DNA from: Fasciolopsis buskii | Taxonomy: Eukaryota; Platyhelminthes; Trematoda; Plagiorchiida; Fasciolidae | Direction of reading: 5' to 3' | Assembly: GCA_008360955.1 (NCBI GenBank) | Contig: LUCM01004760.1 | Span: 62,001 to 126,000 of the forward strand | Length of the DNA stretch: 64,000 nucleotides | In this document: in pieces, positions 44,901 through 50,105 of the stretch | Numbering within the stretch: position 1 is the first letter of the stretch | Layout of the letters: each line of letters begins with the position of its first letter | The notes under the pieces: model-generated | What the model was told of the DNA's origin: nothing | The model's database searches: none | Seen by the model: only the letters and a program-made list of their open reading frames with translations | Program-made: the position numbers and the translations under genes

Positions 44901-46316
44901 CTACTCACCTAGACAATTTAAATTTTGTACTTCCACTCCATGATAAACATGATTGAGGTTCTCTTTTCAAGTATAACAAGGAACATTTAAAAATTTCAAA
45001 AGTGATTCCAAGATGTGGTTGTTTATTTCATATATGAAATCAACAGAGCTGCAATATTTCCTTTTACTAGTTGTTCAGATGCTCAACATACCTTCGTTTC
45101 CCTCCAGCATATTTCTGCCAGATTTGGGGCTTTCCTTTATAGTGATTTAAACTAGTAGTAATAAGTAGTCATTGTTAATTCAAGTCCACCATTTAATCAA
45201 CATCCATTTAGCAGTGAAAACCGGTTTGGATATGCGTTTACGATCGATAAGTGAAAGTGATCTGCTGCCCTAAAATCATTATCTGTGAAATCCGCATTAG
45301 TCCTATAACAGCTCCCACCTTGGGTCTGATTAATATTTATTTTGGGTTTTTTAATGTCTTTTTACGACTTCCGTGTTCTCCTGGGATCTTTGACCTGCGT
45401 ACTCAATTTCCGACTTTAAAGCTCTCCCTCCATTTCCACGCCTAAAAAAATAAATGACCCATTAAACCGGACCTTACTACAATGAACTCCCTGTGTCGCG
45501 GTTAGAAAACCTAATATTACACTAAGCATCGGCGCATTTAGTATCTCATCCTATCAATTTTTATTTATTCCATTTGTTCAACTTCTTCTCCGCCTGCTCC
45601 TACATTCCGAGATGTAAGAATGTCTTGGGGTTTCTCCGCTGGTAGAAATGATGCCCTGAAGGAGCAAACGTTTCTGAAAGTTTCACTGGAGCATCAGCAT
45701 TTTCTGGTTTTCTGATAACCCAATTGCCAATTGGTTCTAATTTTGCCTCATGGTCTTTGAATCTTTATTGTACCTACGTGGATCATCTTGGCCACACTTG
45801 CAAATCTACTTTTATGAGATGATTTGCCTTTCTCTTAGAGTAACCGCGTCTTGTTTTATCCATCCAAAGCAGTTTTGGTGAATGCATCTGCATTAACAGC
45901 AGACTTTTCATTTTAAACAACAAACCAATGAAACTGACACAAAATGGTCAGAAAAACAACCGTATTTCAGAGCGGAAAAATGAAGCATCTGGCAAAACGT
46001 ACTGGTAAAATGCCTTGAACTGAGATACATTCATCTGAATATGGTTTAAAAGATTTGGTTTTGTATATGATTATAGGAAGAAGATCGGGGTGACGAGGAA
46101 GTTCAGCGCACTGAACGCCGAATGAACCTAATGGATCAAAAGTTGACTGATTTACAAATCAATCAAGATCGGATGATGAGCAGGCTGGGCCAAATTGTCA
46201 CAACACTGCGCCAGATAGGTGGCTGCGATCTGAACCTGGATAGTATAAACGAAGTGGAAGCAATCAGTAACCGACGTGGATCTACTACTAACATCAAGAA
46301 AGATCGCCCGTCATGA
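2905..46316 (+). CDS. TRPA1: TRPA1-like ankyrin-repeat cation channel (22 coding exons)
   Basis: TRPA channels are tetrameric, Ca2+-permeable plasma-membrane cation channels that sense chemical, thermal or mechanical stimuli. Coding exons: 2905-2991, 3046-3205, 4087-4166, 7345-7638, 11214-11339, 14237-14414, 18459-18654, 20072-20255, 22429-22536, 24848-24936, 27640-27898, 28484-28641, 29242-29360, 30321-30526, 32587-32727, 32958-33136, 35578-35716, 36827-36958, 38015-38290, 42198-42386, 43283-43453, 46077-46316. All have AG/GT borders and matching phases. They give 1236 residues without a stop; the vertebrate protein is about 1120 and insect forms about 1200. About 16 ankyrin repeats lie at residues 45-640, S1-S6 at about 818-1082, the selectivity filter M-G-E-F at 1030-1033, and a C-terminal coiled coil after about 1165. 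The start is the first ATG after a 3' splice site; it has A at -3. The splice model is inferred by eye. An upstream exon, or variants, may exist. Confidence 0.93.
3046..3205 (+). CDS. TRPA1: TRPA1-like exon 2, first ankyrin repeats
   Basis: This exon encodes residues 30-82 and ends in phase 1. It carries the ankyrin signature K-L-A-A-L-H-Y-A-A-R at residues 57-66, followed by V-R-I-L-V-E-E-G-G-A. It is separated from exon 1 by an intron of only 54 bases. The donor is GTGAGT. Confidence 0.92.
3206..4086 (+). other. intron 2
   Basis: An ORF at 3507-3902 (131 codons) is the longest open frame inside an intron of this part of the gene. It matches no family I know and has no splice sites that would fuse it to exons 2 and 3 in phase. 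I treat it as chance. Confidence 0.6.
4087..4166 (+). CDS. TRPA1: TRPA1-like exon 3, ankyrin repeat
   Basis: The acceptor is TTTCAG and the donor GTCAGT. The exon encodes residues 83-109 with the split Asp codon completing G-G-A-D-A-N-V and the motif F-T-P-L-H-F-A-A-R-Y (92-101). The donor is the least typical in the gene. It is chosen because it gives phase 0, which matches the next exon. Confidence 0.85.
4167..7344 (+). other. intron 3 (3.2 kb)
   Basis: No coding signal or repeat family is recognised. Small ORFs (5448-5630, 6184-6420) lack family motifs. Exons 3 and 4 join in phase 0 without needing an extra exon here. Confidence 0.6.
7345..7638 (+). CDS. TRPA1: TRPA1-like exon 4, ankyrin repeat
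   Basis: This 98-codon exon runs in phase 0 at both ends (acceptor TTCTGTAG, donor GTAATA) and encodes residues 110-207. The first half is a loop without repeat features, as is usual at this place in invertebrate TRPA proteins. The second half has V-D-H-G-A-Q-L-N-G-Q-D-A-N-G-W-T-P-L-H-Y at 166-185. Confidence 0.93.
7639..11213 (+). other. intron 4 (3.6 kb)
   Basis: This is mostly featureless AT-rich sequence. The part at about 9060-9720 is distinctly richer in GC, has no ORF, and contains a small hairpin (GGCACC / GGTGCC around 9540-9557). It looks like an old interspersed repeat but I cannot name it. Confidence 0.5.
11214..11339 (+). CDS. TRPA1: TRPA1-like exon 5, ankyrin repeat
   Basis: The exon has 42 codons in phase 0 (acceptor TGTGCAG, donor GTGAGT) and encodes residues 208-249. 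The motif D-G-M-R-P-L-H-L-A-V is at 212-221 and A-G-A-D-P-F ends the repeat. It joins to the next exon as R-G-N-L-P/I-H-F-A-C. Confidence 0.95.
11852..12004 (+). repeat. left arm of ~150-bp inverted repeat
   Basis: This arm matches 13566-13719 in inverted orientation, with long identical runs such as TGAAGACCAACC and ATATATGATTTACAATAAATT. Weaker similarity continues some 40 bases outward. It flanks the Penelope-like coding remnant on its 3' side. Confidence 0.85.
13566..13719 (-). repeat. right arm of ~150-bp inverted repeat
   Basis: This is the inverted partner of 11852-12004, lying just 5' of the reverse-transcriptase remnant. It differs from the left arm by scattered substitutions and small indels, so the two arms are not recent copies. 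Confidence 0.85.
14237..14414 (+). CDS. TRPA1: TRPA1-like exon 6, ankyrin repeats
   Basis: The acceptor is TTTTGCAG and the donor GTAAGT. The exon encodes residues 250-308 and ends in phase 1. It holds N-R-D-G-E-T-P-L-H-W-A-V at 283-294 and K-G-H-E-A-V-V-K-L at 296-304. Confidence 0.95.
14415..18025 (+). other. intron 6, part before the SINE
   Basis: No gene is recognised. An imperfect GAT/AAT-rich low-complexity stretch sits at about 14697-14770. Minus-strand ORFs near 15381-15617 and 16041-16271 show no family motif. Confidence 0.55.
18026..18190 (+). mobile_element. tRNA-derived SINE, copy 1
   Basis: The head contains a polymerase III A-box-like run (TGGCCAGGCGAATAAGG, 18031-18047) and a perfect B box GGTTCGAATCC (18075-18085). 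The non-tRNA body (CAACTCCCCCACTTG, then CCTGAAAAACGATGTGCATTG) and an A/G-rich tail GAAGTAAAAGGTAAAGG follow. The same layout occurs at 34515-34686 and, inverted, at 41022-41190. Confidence 0.85.
18459..18654 (+). CDS. TRPA1: TRPA1-like exon 7, ankyrin repeats
   Basis: This exon encodes residues 309-373 plus two bases of codon 374. Repeat cores are T-G-E-T-T-L-H-M-A-A-R (318-328) and L-Q-T-A-L-H-K-A-A-E (352-361). The acceptor is taken as AACAG; a site three bases downstream (AGAAG) would also keep frame and would drop one residue. The donor is GTAAGT. Confidence 0.93.
18655..20071 (+). other. intron 7
   Basis: AT-rich, with no coding signal or recognised repeat. The ORF at 19601-19798 lacks any family signature. 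Confidence 0.6.
20072..20255 (+). CDS. TRPA1: TRPA1-like exon 8, ankyrin repeats
   Basis: The acceptor is TATTCCAG and the donor GTAAGT. The exon encodes residues 375-435. Repeat cores are H-N-A-F-T-P-L-L-L-A-V (383-393) and S-G-K-T-S-V-Y-L-C-A-E-G-N (417-429). It ends in phase 0. Confidence 0.94.
20256..22428 (+). other. intron 8
   Basis: A polar ORF at 20777-21016 has no known homologue by eye. A tRNA-like B-box variant (GGTTCGCGTCT, about 21354-21364) is too degenerate to call. Nothing else is recognised. Confidence 0.5.
22429..22536 (+). CDS. TRPA1: TRPA1-like exon 9, ankyrin repeat
   Basis: This exon of 36 codons in phase 0 (acceptor TATCACAG, donor GTAAGA) encodes residues 436-471. 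It contains a textbook repeat core, I-H-G-N-T-P-L-H-E-A-S-K-L-G-H-L-E-I-V-K, at 452-471. Confidence 0.95.
22537..24847 (+). other. intron 9
   Basis: No coding or repeat feature is recognised. Minus-strand ORFs near 22651-22902 and 23497-23787 are unsupported. Confidence 0.6.
24848..24936 (+). CDS. TRPA1: TRPA1-like exon 10, ankyrin repeat
   Basis: This short exon, recognised by homology, encodes residues 472-500 and two bases of codon 501. It reads L-L-L-E-N-G-A-D-L-L-A-K-N then A-F-H-Y-A-A-K-Y-G-R, completing the repeat begun in exon 9. The acceptor is TTTCTCCTGCTTGAAG (AAG rather than CAG) and the donor is GTGAGT. Confidence 0.88.
24937..26812 (+). other. intron 10, first part
   Basis: No gene is recognised. 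A 9-bp perfect hairpin stem (TCGTTCGCG, 26009-26017; CGCGAACGA, 26033-26041) with a 15-base loop is the only clear structure. Confidence 0.5.
26813..26829. repeat. TA-rich microsatellite
   Basis: A short ACATACATATATATATA run just before the short interspersed repeat at 26868-26940. A second TA tract at 27164-27187 lies on the far side of the inverted repeat at 26975-27160. Confidence 0.8.
26868..26940 (+). repeat. short interspersed repeat, copy A
   Basis: This matches 29450-29525 in order and spacing: a CCC-GGGAGCAC block, GGTATGCGTACCCG and GCTCTCTTGTCCAA here against CCCCAGGAAGCAC, GATATGCAGGCCCG and ACTGTCCTGTCCAA there. The family is not identified. Confidence 0.65.
26975..27160. mobile_element. 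MITE-like element with 49-bp inverted repeats
   Basis: The left arm 26975-27023 (TATTTCTCACCAGAATCG...) and right arm 27112-27160 are inverted copies with one mismatch. The 88-base core has a smaller hairpin (GAATCACA / TGTGATTC around 27073-27090). TA-rich sequence abuts the right arm. There is no coding capacity, so any transposase would have to act in trans. It could equally be a simple palindromic duplication. Confidence 0.65.
27164..27187. repeat. TA microsatellite
   Basis: An almost pure TATATA run with an internal ATTA. It abuts the right arm of the inverted repeat. Confidence 0.85.
27188..27639 (+). other. intron 10, last part
   Basis: Nothing recognised apart from the pyrimidine tract and CTCAG acceptor of exon 11. 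Confidence 0.6.
27640..27898 (+). CDS. TRPA1: TRPA1-like exon 11, ankyrin repeats
   Basis: The acceptor is GCGTCTCAG and the donor GTACGT. The exon encodes residues 501(part)-587. Repeat cores are D-G-N-S-A-I-H-L-A-A-S-R-G-H (520-533) and R-W-T-P-L-D-C-A-A-A-N-G-H (554-566). It ends in phase 0. Confidence 0.95.
27899..28483 (+). other. intron 11
   Basis: No feature is recognised. The upstream ORF runs past the exon 11 donor only by read-through. Confidence 0.7.
28484..28641 (+). CDS. TRPA1: TRPA1-like exon 12, last ankyrin repeats
   Basis: The exon encodes residues 588-639 plus two bases of codon 640. It begins T-T-P-L-H-L-A-C-K-H-G-H and continues V-E-L-L-L-A-W-G-A-D-P. The following N-A-L-D-S-A-I-D-H-G-Q is the final, divergent repeat that precedes the linker in TRPA proteins. 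The acceptor is GACCTAG and the donor GTAAGT. Confidence 0.93.
28642..29241 (+). other. intron 12
   Basis: AT-rich, nothing recognised. Confidence 0.7.
29242..29360 (+). CDS. TRPA1: TRPA1-like exon 13, start of pre-S1 linker
   Basis: This exon encodes residues 640(part)-679. It contains S-P-N-W-K-R-A-L-R-N followed by T-T-P-M-R-K-L-I-A-Y-M-P, the conserved W-x-x-A-L-R-N and T-P-M-R-x-L-I-x-x-M-P signature that follows the ankyrin domain in TRPA1. The acceptor is GTGCCCAG and the donor GTATGG; it ends in phase 1. Confidence 0.95.
29450..29525 (+). repeat. short interspersed repeat, copy B
   Basis: The partner of 26868-26940, lying in intron 13. Its GC content is clearly above that of the surrounding intron. 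Confidence 0.65.
29526..30320 (+). other. intron 13, remainder
   Basis: No coding or repeat feature is recognised. Confidence 0.6.
30321..30526 (+). CDS. TRPA1: TRPA1-like exon 14, pre-S1 linker
   Basis: The exon encodes residues 680-748. It starts D-V-A-E-M-V-L-D-R-C, where vertebrate TRPA1 has a reactive cysteine after M-P-E, and continues with H-Y-N-F-E-F-I-E-D, matching the Y-N-F-x-x-L strand of the linker. The acceptor is GAAATTTAG; the donor GTTAGC is weak but gives the required phase 0. Confidence 0.9.
30527..32586 (+). other. intron 14
   Basis: No coding signal or repeat family is recognised. Small ORFs at 31340-31558 and 32265-32543 show no motif. Confidence 0.6.
32587..32727 (+). 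CDS. TRPA1: TRPA1-like exon 15, pre-S1 linker
   Basis: The exon encodes residues 749-795 in phase 0. It ends N-K-N-H-P-L-M-L-M, the conserved H-P-L-x-x-M motif just before S1. The stretch before it is Asn-rich and poorly conserved. The acceptor lies in CAGCAG, so a tandem site could add one Gln. The donor is GTAAGT. Confidence 0.92.
32958..33136 (+). CDS. TRPA1: TRPA1-like exon 16, S1
   Basis: The exon encodes residues 796-854 plus two bases of codon 855. V-Q-Y-K-R-A-H-L-L-E-H corresponds to the V-Q-x-x-R-x-x-L-L-x-H motif of TRPA1. The hydrophobic S1 helix follows at about 818-838. The acceptor is GCTTCAG and the donor GTAAGT. Confidence 0.95.
33137..34514 (+). other. intron 16, part before the SINE
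   Basis: Apart from the minus-strand fragment listed at 33784-33909, nothing is recognised. Plus-strand ORFs here are low-complexity Ser/Leu/Phe-rich shadows of that fragment. Confidence 0.5.
33784..33909 (-). pseudogene. possible coiled-coil protein fragment
   Basis: On the minus strand an open stretch reads L-L-S-K-I-E-E-Q-L-E-N-E-K-Q-E-V-A-E-K, then F-E-L-Y-L-S-I-A-R-K, which is the charge pattern of a coiled coil. The reading then breaks and resumes in another frame towards 33560. No family is recognised. It may be part of an old element or a chance helix-like run. Confidence 0.3.
34515..34686 (+). mobile_element. tRNA-derived SINE, copy 2
   Basis: The same head as copy 1 (CGGCCAGGCGGATAAGGTCATG, split here at GGATAAGG) with B box GGTTGGAATCC, then CAACTTCCCCACTTGG, an AATGTACATTGTTA body and a GGAAGTAGAAGATAAAAGG tail. 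The B box carries one substitution (TTGG for TTCG), so the copy is probably transcriptionally dead. Confidence 0.85.
34687..35577 (+). other. intron 16, part after the SINE
   Basis: A minus-strand ORF at 34945-35205 has no recognisable motif. Otherwise nothing is seen. Confidence 0.55.
35578..35716 (+). CDS. TRPA1: TRPA1-like exon 17, S1-S2 loop and S2
   Basis: The exon encodes residues 855(part)-901 and ends in phase 0. An extracellular loop is followed by S2 (Y-V-V-L-A-L-C-A-V-N-L-L, about 882-899). The completed codon 855 gives N-S-T, a possible N-glycosylation site in the S1-S2 loop. The acceptor is GTTCCAG and the donor GTAAGT. Confidence 0.92.
35717..36826 (+). other. intron 17
   Basis: AT-rich, nothing recognised. 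Confidence 0.65.
36827..36958 (+). CDS. TRPA1: TRPA1-like exon 18, S3
   Basis: This exon of 44 codons in phase 0 encodes residues 902-945. R-R-Y-L-T-M-E-N-F-M-E-F matches the R-x-Y-x-x-x-x-N-x-x-E-W motif before S3. S3 is at about 919-937. The acceptor is CTTTTCAG and the donor GTAAGT. Confidence 0.95.
36959..38014 (+). other. intron 18
   Basis: Open frames at 37146-37355 and 37582-37857 are Ser-rich or Cys-rich, without family motifs and without usable splice borders in phase. Nothing is called. Confidence 0.55.
38015..38290 (+). CDS. TRPA1: TRPA1-like exon 19, S4-S5 and pore loop
   Basis: This exon of 92 codons in phase 0 encodes residues 946-1037. It opens with G-W-Q-W-Q-C-G-A-V (W-Q-C-G-A is diagnostic of TRPA1), then S4, the S4-S5 linker, S5 (about 988-1010), pore helix (K-T-S-V-M-T) and the filter M-G-E-F-E-F. 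Glu1032 (codon 38273-38275) stands where vertebrate TRPA1 has the calcium-selectivity Asp. The acceptor is TTACACAG and the donor GTAAGT. Confidence 0.97.
38291..38762 (+). other. intron 19, first part
   Basis: Nothing recognised before the exon-like block at 38763. Confidence 0.6.
38763..38933 (+). other. exon-like open block with a hydrophobic helix, in intron 19
   Basis: After TGCTGTCTAG a frame stays open for exactly 57 codons to a GTAAAA donor, phase 0 at both ends. It reads R-R-C-L-S-V-W-C-K-T-S-P-D-Y-D-Y-H, then a hydrophobic helix F-V-V-P-I-L-F-T-V-I-V-L-I-S-L-Y. The flanking exons 19 and 20 are also phase 0, so it could be included without a frameshift, but it would then sit between the pore loop and S6. 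It could instead be a remnant of another membrane protein or chance. Confidence 0.3.
38934..41021 (+). other. intron 19, middle part
   Basis: No coding signal or repeat family is recognised. Confidence 0.55.
41022..41190 (-). mobile_element. tRNA-derived SINE, copy 3 (inverted)
   Basis: Read on the minus strand it has GGTCAAGCGGATAAGGTCGTG, then B box GGATTCGAATC, CAGCTTCCCCAATGTTGG, an AAGATGCACATAGT body and a tail of AATAAAGCGAGCAAAAAAG. (The first motif is spread over 41156-41176.) It matches copies 1 and 2 in layout and length. Confidence 0.82.
41780..42010 (-). mobile_element. possible second tRNA-derived SINE family
   Basis: On the minus strand TGTGGCCAAGGGTATTAG (about 41980-41997) resembles an A box and CGTTCGAATTCCAG (about 41937-41950) a B box at tRNA-like spacing. 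A GC-richer body of about 150 bases follows. Only one copy is seen in the window, so the family status is inferred. Confidence 0.4.
42198..42386 (+). CDS. TRPA1: TRPA1-like exon 20, S6 and TRP-like helix
   Basis: This exon of 63 codons in phase 0 encodes residues 1038-1100. S6 reads F-L-I-V-M-T-L-V-I-M-N-L-L-V-G-L-A-V-D-D-I, the strongly conserved gate of TRPA channels, followed by V-K-R-L-A-M-Q of the post-S6 helix. The acceptor is ATTTTCAG and the donor GTGAGT. Confidence 0.97.
42387..43282 (+). other. intron 20
   Basis: Nothing recognised. The ORF at 42643-42927 has no motif. Confidence 0.6.
43283..43453 (+). CDS. TRPA1: TRPA1-like exon 21, proximal C-terminus
   Basis: This exon of 57 codons in phase 0 encodes residues 1101-1157. 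It continues the cytoplasmic helix (I-Q-L-L-L-D-I-D-A-L-L-P-H-W) after S6, at the place of the L-P-L-W motif of vertebrate TRPA1. The acceptor is AAATCTTCAG and the donor GTATGT. Confidence 0.92.
43454..46076 (+). other. intron 21 (2.6 kb)
   Basis: A pyrimidine-rich, slightly ORF-prone stretch at 44200-45450 includes N-V-T-V-G-L-L-S-S-R-C (about 44571-44603), faintly like the start of a LINE endonuclease domain. This is too weak to call. Nothing else is recognised. Confidence 0.45.
46077..46316 (+). CDS. TRPA1: TRPA1-like exon 22, C-terminal coiled coil and stop
   Basis: The exon encodes residues 1158-1236 and the TGA at 46314-46316. An acidic start is followed by a heptad-like helix (M-D-Q-K-L-T-D-L-Q-I-N-Q-D-R-M) at about residues 1175-1200, equivalent to the coiled coil that holds the TRPA1 tetramer together. 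It then ends in a short basic tail. The acceptor is GATTATAG. Confidence 0.9.
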   Translation, partial: EEDRGDEEVQRTERRMNLMDQKLTDLQINQDRMMSRLGQIVTTLRQIGGCDLNLDSINEVEAISNRRGSTTNIKKDRPS

Positions 46317-48724
46317 TGGCCAAACTTTCGATTGAGCAAACGAGTATAAACCTGGTCAAAGCTCGTTAAAAACAATAACGTTATTGCTAAAAACTCGTGA
46401 ACAATAAGCCCGACTGAGAAAAATCACGATTTTCATGGACGTCAATGTGAAGGATATTTTTGTCCCCTTATTCCTTGCTATTTTCTCTCATTTGCTAACT
46501 ACTGCCTCCATTTACCACCCGAAATAATCAGATTTTTTTTCGGATTTGTAAATCCAGCTTTTATTAGTCTAATTAAGAATTCCGAATGGCACTTTTCTGA
46601 CTGATTTGGACTTATCATAGTGGAAACAAACGTTTTTGCGTTGCTGTTTTGCATCCTTCTTATTCTGAACTAGCTTCCTGTAAAACATTAACTAGCAGAC
46701 TCAATGCAGATTTTTGGACTAAAAATATCAGCCTTATATTTCTAAGGGATTTTTTAGTGAGATTTCTGTCTACTGCGTACATTACCTAGGCACTGGCACA
46801 CAAATGGGCATTGTTGCGACCAACTGGGCAAATTAATCGTTGCAATATCATTTTAGACCATTTCATTTTGCAACGGAAATTTGTCCCGAAACACACTGAC
46901 TAACATTTTATTTACAATACCCGTAAAAATGCCTGCAGGACATATCAAAAGAAACACGTAGGAAACTGCTCCACATATTTGAATAACTATGCAAACAAAA
47001 GTTTGTTACTTGTATAGATTAAGAAAGCTTATGGGCGTGTCAAATAAAAACAGGCTAAGGCAACGTAAACGCAGCCAAACACGTTTGACAATAGTCAAAA
47101 TGCCATTCTCCATATCGTAACGGAACTGAGATGCAAACCGAGATTCCCGGCTGGCACAATCCACGCAGAGCATATAATGGATTGCAGTAATTCGCAATGA
47201 AAATCAATGCCTTTCCGGGATTCTTGACCGCTTAGGGCCAATTATTCTACCATAAATATCAACCATTATGAACGAACGAAGTCCGACAAAATAGTGCAGT
47301 TACAGTCTTTTTACTAGCGTGGGCAGAAATTATTTGTCTGCGTCAAAAACAAGACCCCATAATTGCGACCTCTGCTTCTGCCTTCCCCTCTTGTATGTGG
47401 TGTGCTATCTACCATTTGCAGTCCCATTTGGAGATAAAAATTCAGTGAGATGCCCCAACACGTTAACTCAAACTAAACTGCATCGTGAATCATTAGGAAG
47501 TTGAACTGATCTGCAATGAAATTAAATTGGATACGGTGGTCGAAAAATGGAATTAGCGGTGGCTTCAGGTAACAAACAAAAATTGTTTAAGCCTGTAAGC
47601 GACACCGGTAGGCGGCGAACTTTTGCATGGGAAATGGTGTACGATAGAAATAGGTCTATTCGAGATAGACAGCAAGAAATCGACCGTCGTGGCACCGATC
47701 ACTCAGAGAAAATTGATTATTTTCGTATACCACTTTTATAGGATCTGTTTTGTAGCTCGACATCAGTTTCGTGACATTTTTTCTGTCACGTTTGTCTCAT
47801 GGAAAACAAGATCCGCACGTTTTTGCTCTTGCTGCACTTCTCGAGATTCTTTGCTTTCAAATTGCTCCGACCGTTCGGCATCTTTTACTGTCGTTTACCA
47901 ACTCGTGTGTTTTCGTAACGGCGCTACGTCGATGCCGCTATACATGAAATGCATTTTTCGCATCTTGTTGCTGTTCTACTGACTGAGGGGATTTATGAAC
48001 CGCGATAGAAGACACGTTCGAGGTTCCATTACTAAGGTCCTCTATGCAACTGAGCCCGAAGACATACTTGACGAAACCGTTGAGTTTGTGATGTTCTGTT
48101 GCTTTTTTTGCCTCTCTAGCAAATATATTCGACGTTCACATTGATTGAATTTCTGCAGAACTACAAATTACTCATTCACTCAACTAGGTTTTAGATGATT
48201 GATCCCTCGCCGGACACTATACTTACGGTTTCCAAAACAAGCACAAATGGACATCAAATTCCCGATATATTTCACGATATTGTAATTGCTTCTCATTCAT
48301 TATTTATCAAATACCAATCACAAAACCGTTTGAAGAGAAAGACCCAGTGACCGTGTTGCGCACCGAATCGCCAGGGGAACACCGGTTACGGTTCAACCTC
48401 GCCGGGTGCCTTTGGACAAACTAGAATTAACTAAAAGTGAGGTCGAAACCAAGGGTCTTTTATCCAGAAAAAGGAGACCAACACTGCTGTGTTAACATTT
48501 CCTTTCACTCATTTCAAACGCTTACGTGAAGCAGTCTGTAAACTTTGATATTCAGTTATAAACTTTAATGAACGAGCATACAGGTTCGATTCAGCACAAT
48601 AGACAAATGGTATTTTCCCCATGATAAGCGCGAAGTCTGTGGCAATAGCTTTTGTGTACAAATCGCTGAGTTACACAATTGGATTAACAGTGTTTTACTG
48701 AGGGCTGAAATTTTCCGTTCAGTA
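46317..48724. other. 3' flank of the channel gene
   Basis: The early part is presumably 3' UTR. A perfect 14-base palindrome CAATAACGTTATTG is at 46373-46386. The first AATAAA seen is at 47043-47048, far for a 3' UTR, so the polyadenylation site is unresolved. A minus-strand Glu/Lys-rich run near 47780-47870 is unassigned. Confidence 0.5.
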
Positions 48725-49166
48725 TTAAAGGTTTAAACAAGAAACGAGGTCAACCTGTTTGGTCTTGATCAAATATTTCGCGAGTGATGACCCTGGATCG
48801 AAATCGGGATAATTATTGTCTGCGTTTTGTGACATTGATTTGGCCAACCATTTGAGAATGTTCTGACATCCGTTGTGAAAATCTTCTGTCTGTTCTGGCG
48901 ATGTAAATGTCCCCACAACTGCAGATGAACTGGTAAACGAGACGTTAGAAAGAATGTGAGATACCTGAGGTGGTTGGCGAGAGATGAAATTCTGTGGCTT
49001 TGAATGTGGGATTCATGGCTGAATTGAGTTTGTGGCGCATATCGTTGACACTATGGTCTCCCTCAAATGCCAGTGTGATATATACGGCCTTCTTCATTGC
49101 TGTATAGTTTCGGTCACCCTTCGGCTTTTGTCGACTGGACGCCAATGCATTTTGCTGGGTTATCAT
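48725..49166 (-). mobile_element. Penelope-like element, C-terminal fragment
   Basis: Two adjacent minus-strand frames (49166-48945 and 48916-48725) give K-K-A-V-Y-I-T-L-A-F-E-G-D and later I-L-K-W-L-A-K-S-M-S, then S-S-L-A-K-Y-L-I-K-T. This is the order found in the linker and endonuclease part of Penelope-like ORFs of flatworms. The first motif parallels K-A-L-Y-I-S-L-L-F-K-G of the element in intron 5. The reverse transcriptase itself is missing and the frame is broken between the two parts. Confidence 0.6.
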
Positions 49167-49547
49167 ATATATGCGCGCGCCCTTTTACTGGCTGCGCTAC
49201 AAATCCGTCGTCTTTATTTCGTTATATGCTTGCCGGATATTTGGTTGGATTGTGGTATCTATTTGCCGCCACAATCGATCGGGATTACTGTTGTTTAAAA
49301 ACCGTATTCTTTCTCAATATGGACTGGGATCACGCACTGCTGCACCTCAAAGATCTTATCCATTTAAAAGAGGCATTCGCGCTGGCTGGCAAGCAATCCT
49401 TACGCGCACTCTTCCGGCCACAATGTCCTTTCTGGCATTGTTGAGTACCAACATCCGCTCTCTGTTTATGGAAATATCGGACCTGTCCCTCACACTTCAA
49501 TCACCGATCCATATTCACACGAGTGTCATCTGCATACAAGAATCATG

Positions 49548-49948
49548 NNNNNNNNNNNNNNNNNNNNNNNNNNNNNNNNNNNNNNNNNNNNNNNNNNNNN
49601 NNNNNNNNNNNNNNNNNNNNNNNNNNNNNNNNNNNNNNNNNNNNNNNNNNNNNNNNNNNNNNNNNNNNNNNNNNNNNNNNNNNNNNNNNNNNNNNNNNNN
49701 NNNNNNNNNNNNNNNNNNNNNNNNNNNNNNNNNNNNNNNNNNNNNNNNNNNNNNNNNNNNNNNNNNNNNNNNNNNNNNNNNNNNNNNNNNNNNNNNNNNN
49801 NNNNNNNNNNNNNNNNNNNNNNNNNNNNNNNNNNNNNNNNNNNNNNNNNNNNNNNNNNNNNNNNNNNNNNNNNNNNNNNNNNNNNNNNNNNNNNNNNNNN
49901 NNNNNNNNNNNNNNNNNNNNNNNNNNNNNNNNNNNNNNNNNNNNNNNN
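49548..49948. other. assembly gap (401 N)
   Basis: A run of undetermined bases inside the LINE endonuclease region. A complete element would need several hundred more bases here than the gap allows, so the gap size is probably nominal or the copy is internally deleted. Confidence 1.
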
Positions 49949-50105
49949 AAATGTCAAACTTTTCACAGAGACCGCGAACGCAATGTTTGATTTCTGTTGT
50001 CCCTTAGGAATACTATTTGTCTCGAATAGCCGTATCTCCAACCGGGAAGTGGAATCTCTAAGAAGACGCAAGGGACACTTCTGAAAATCCCGTAATAACT
50101 TAAGC

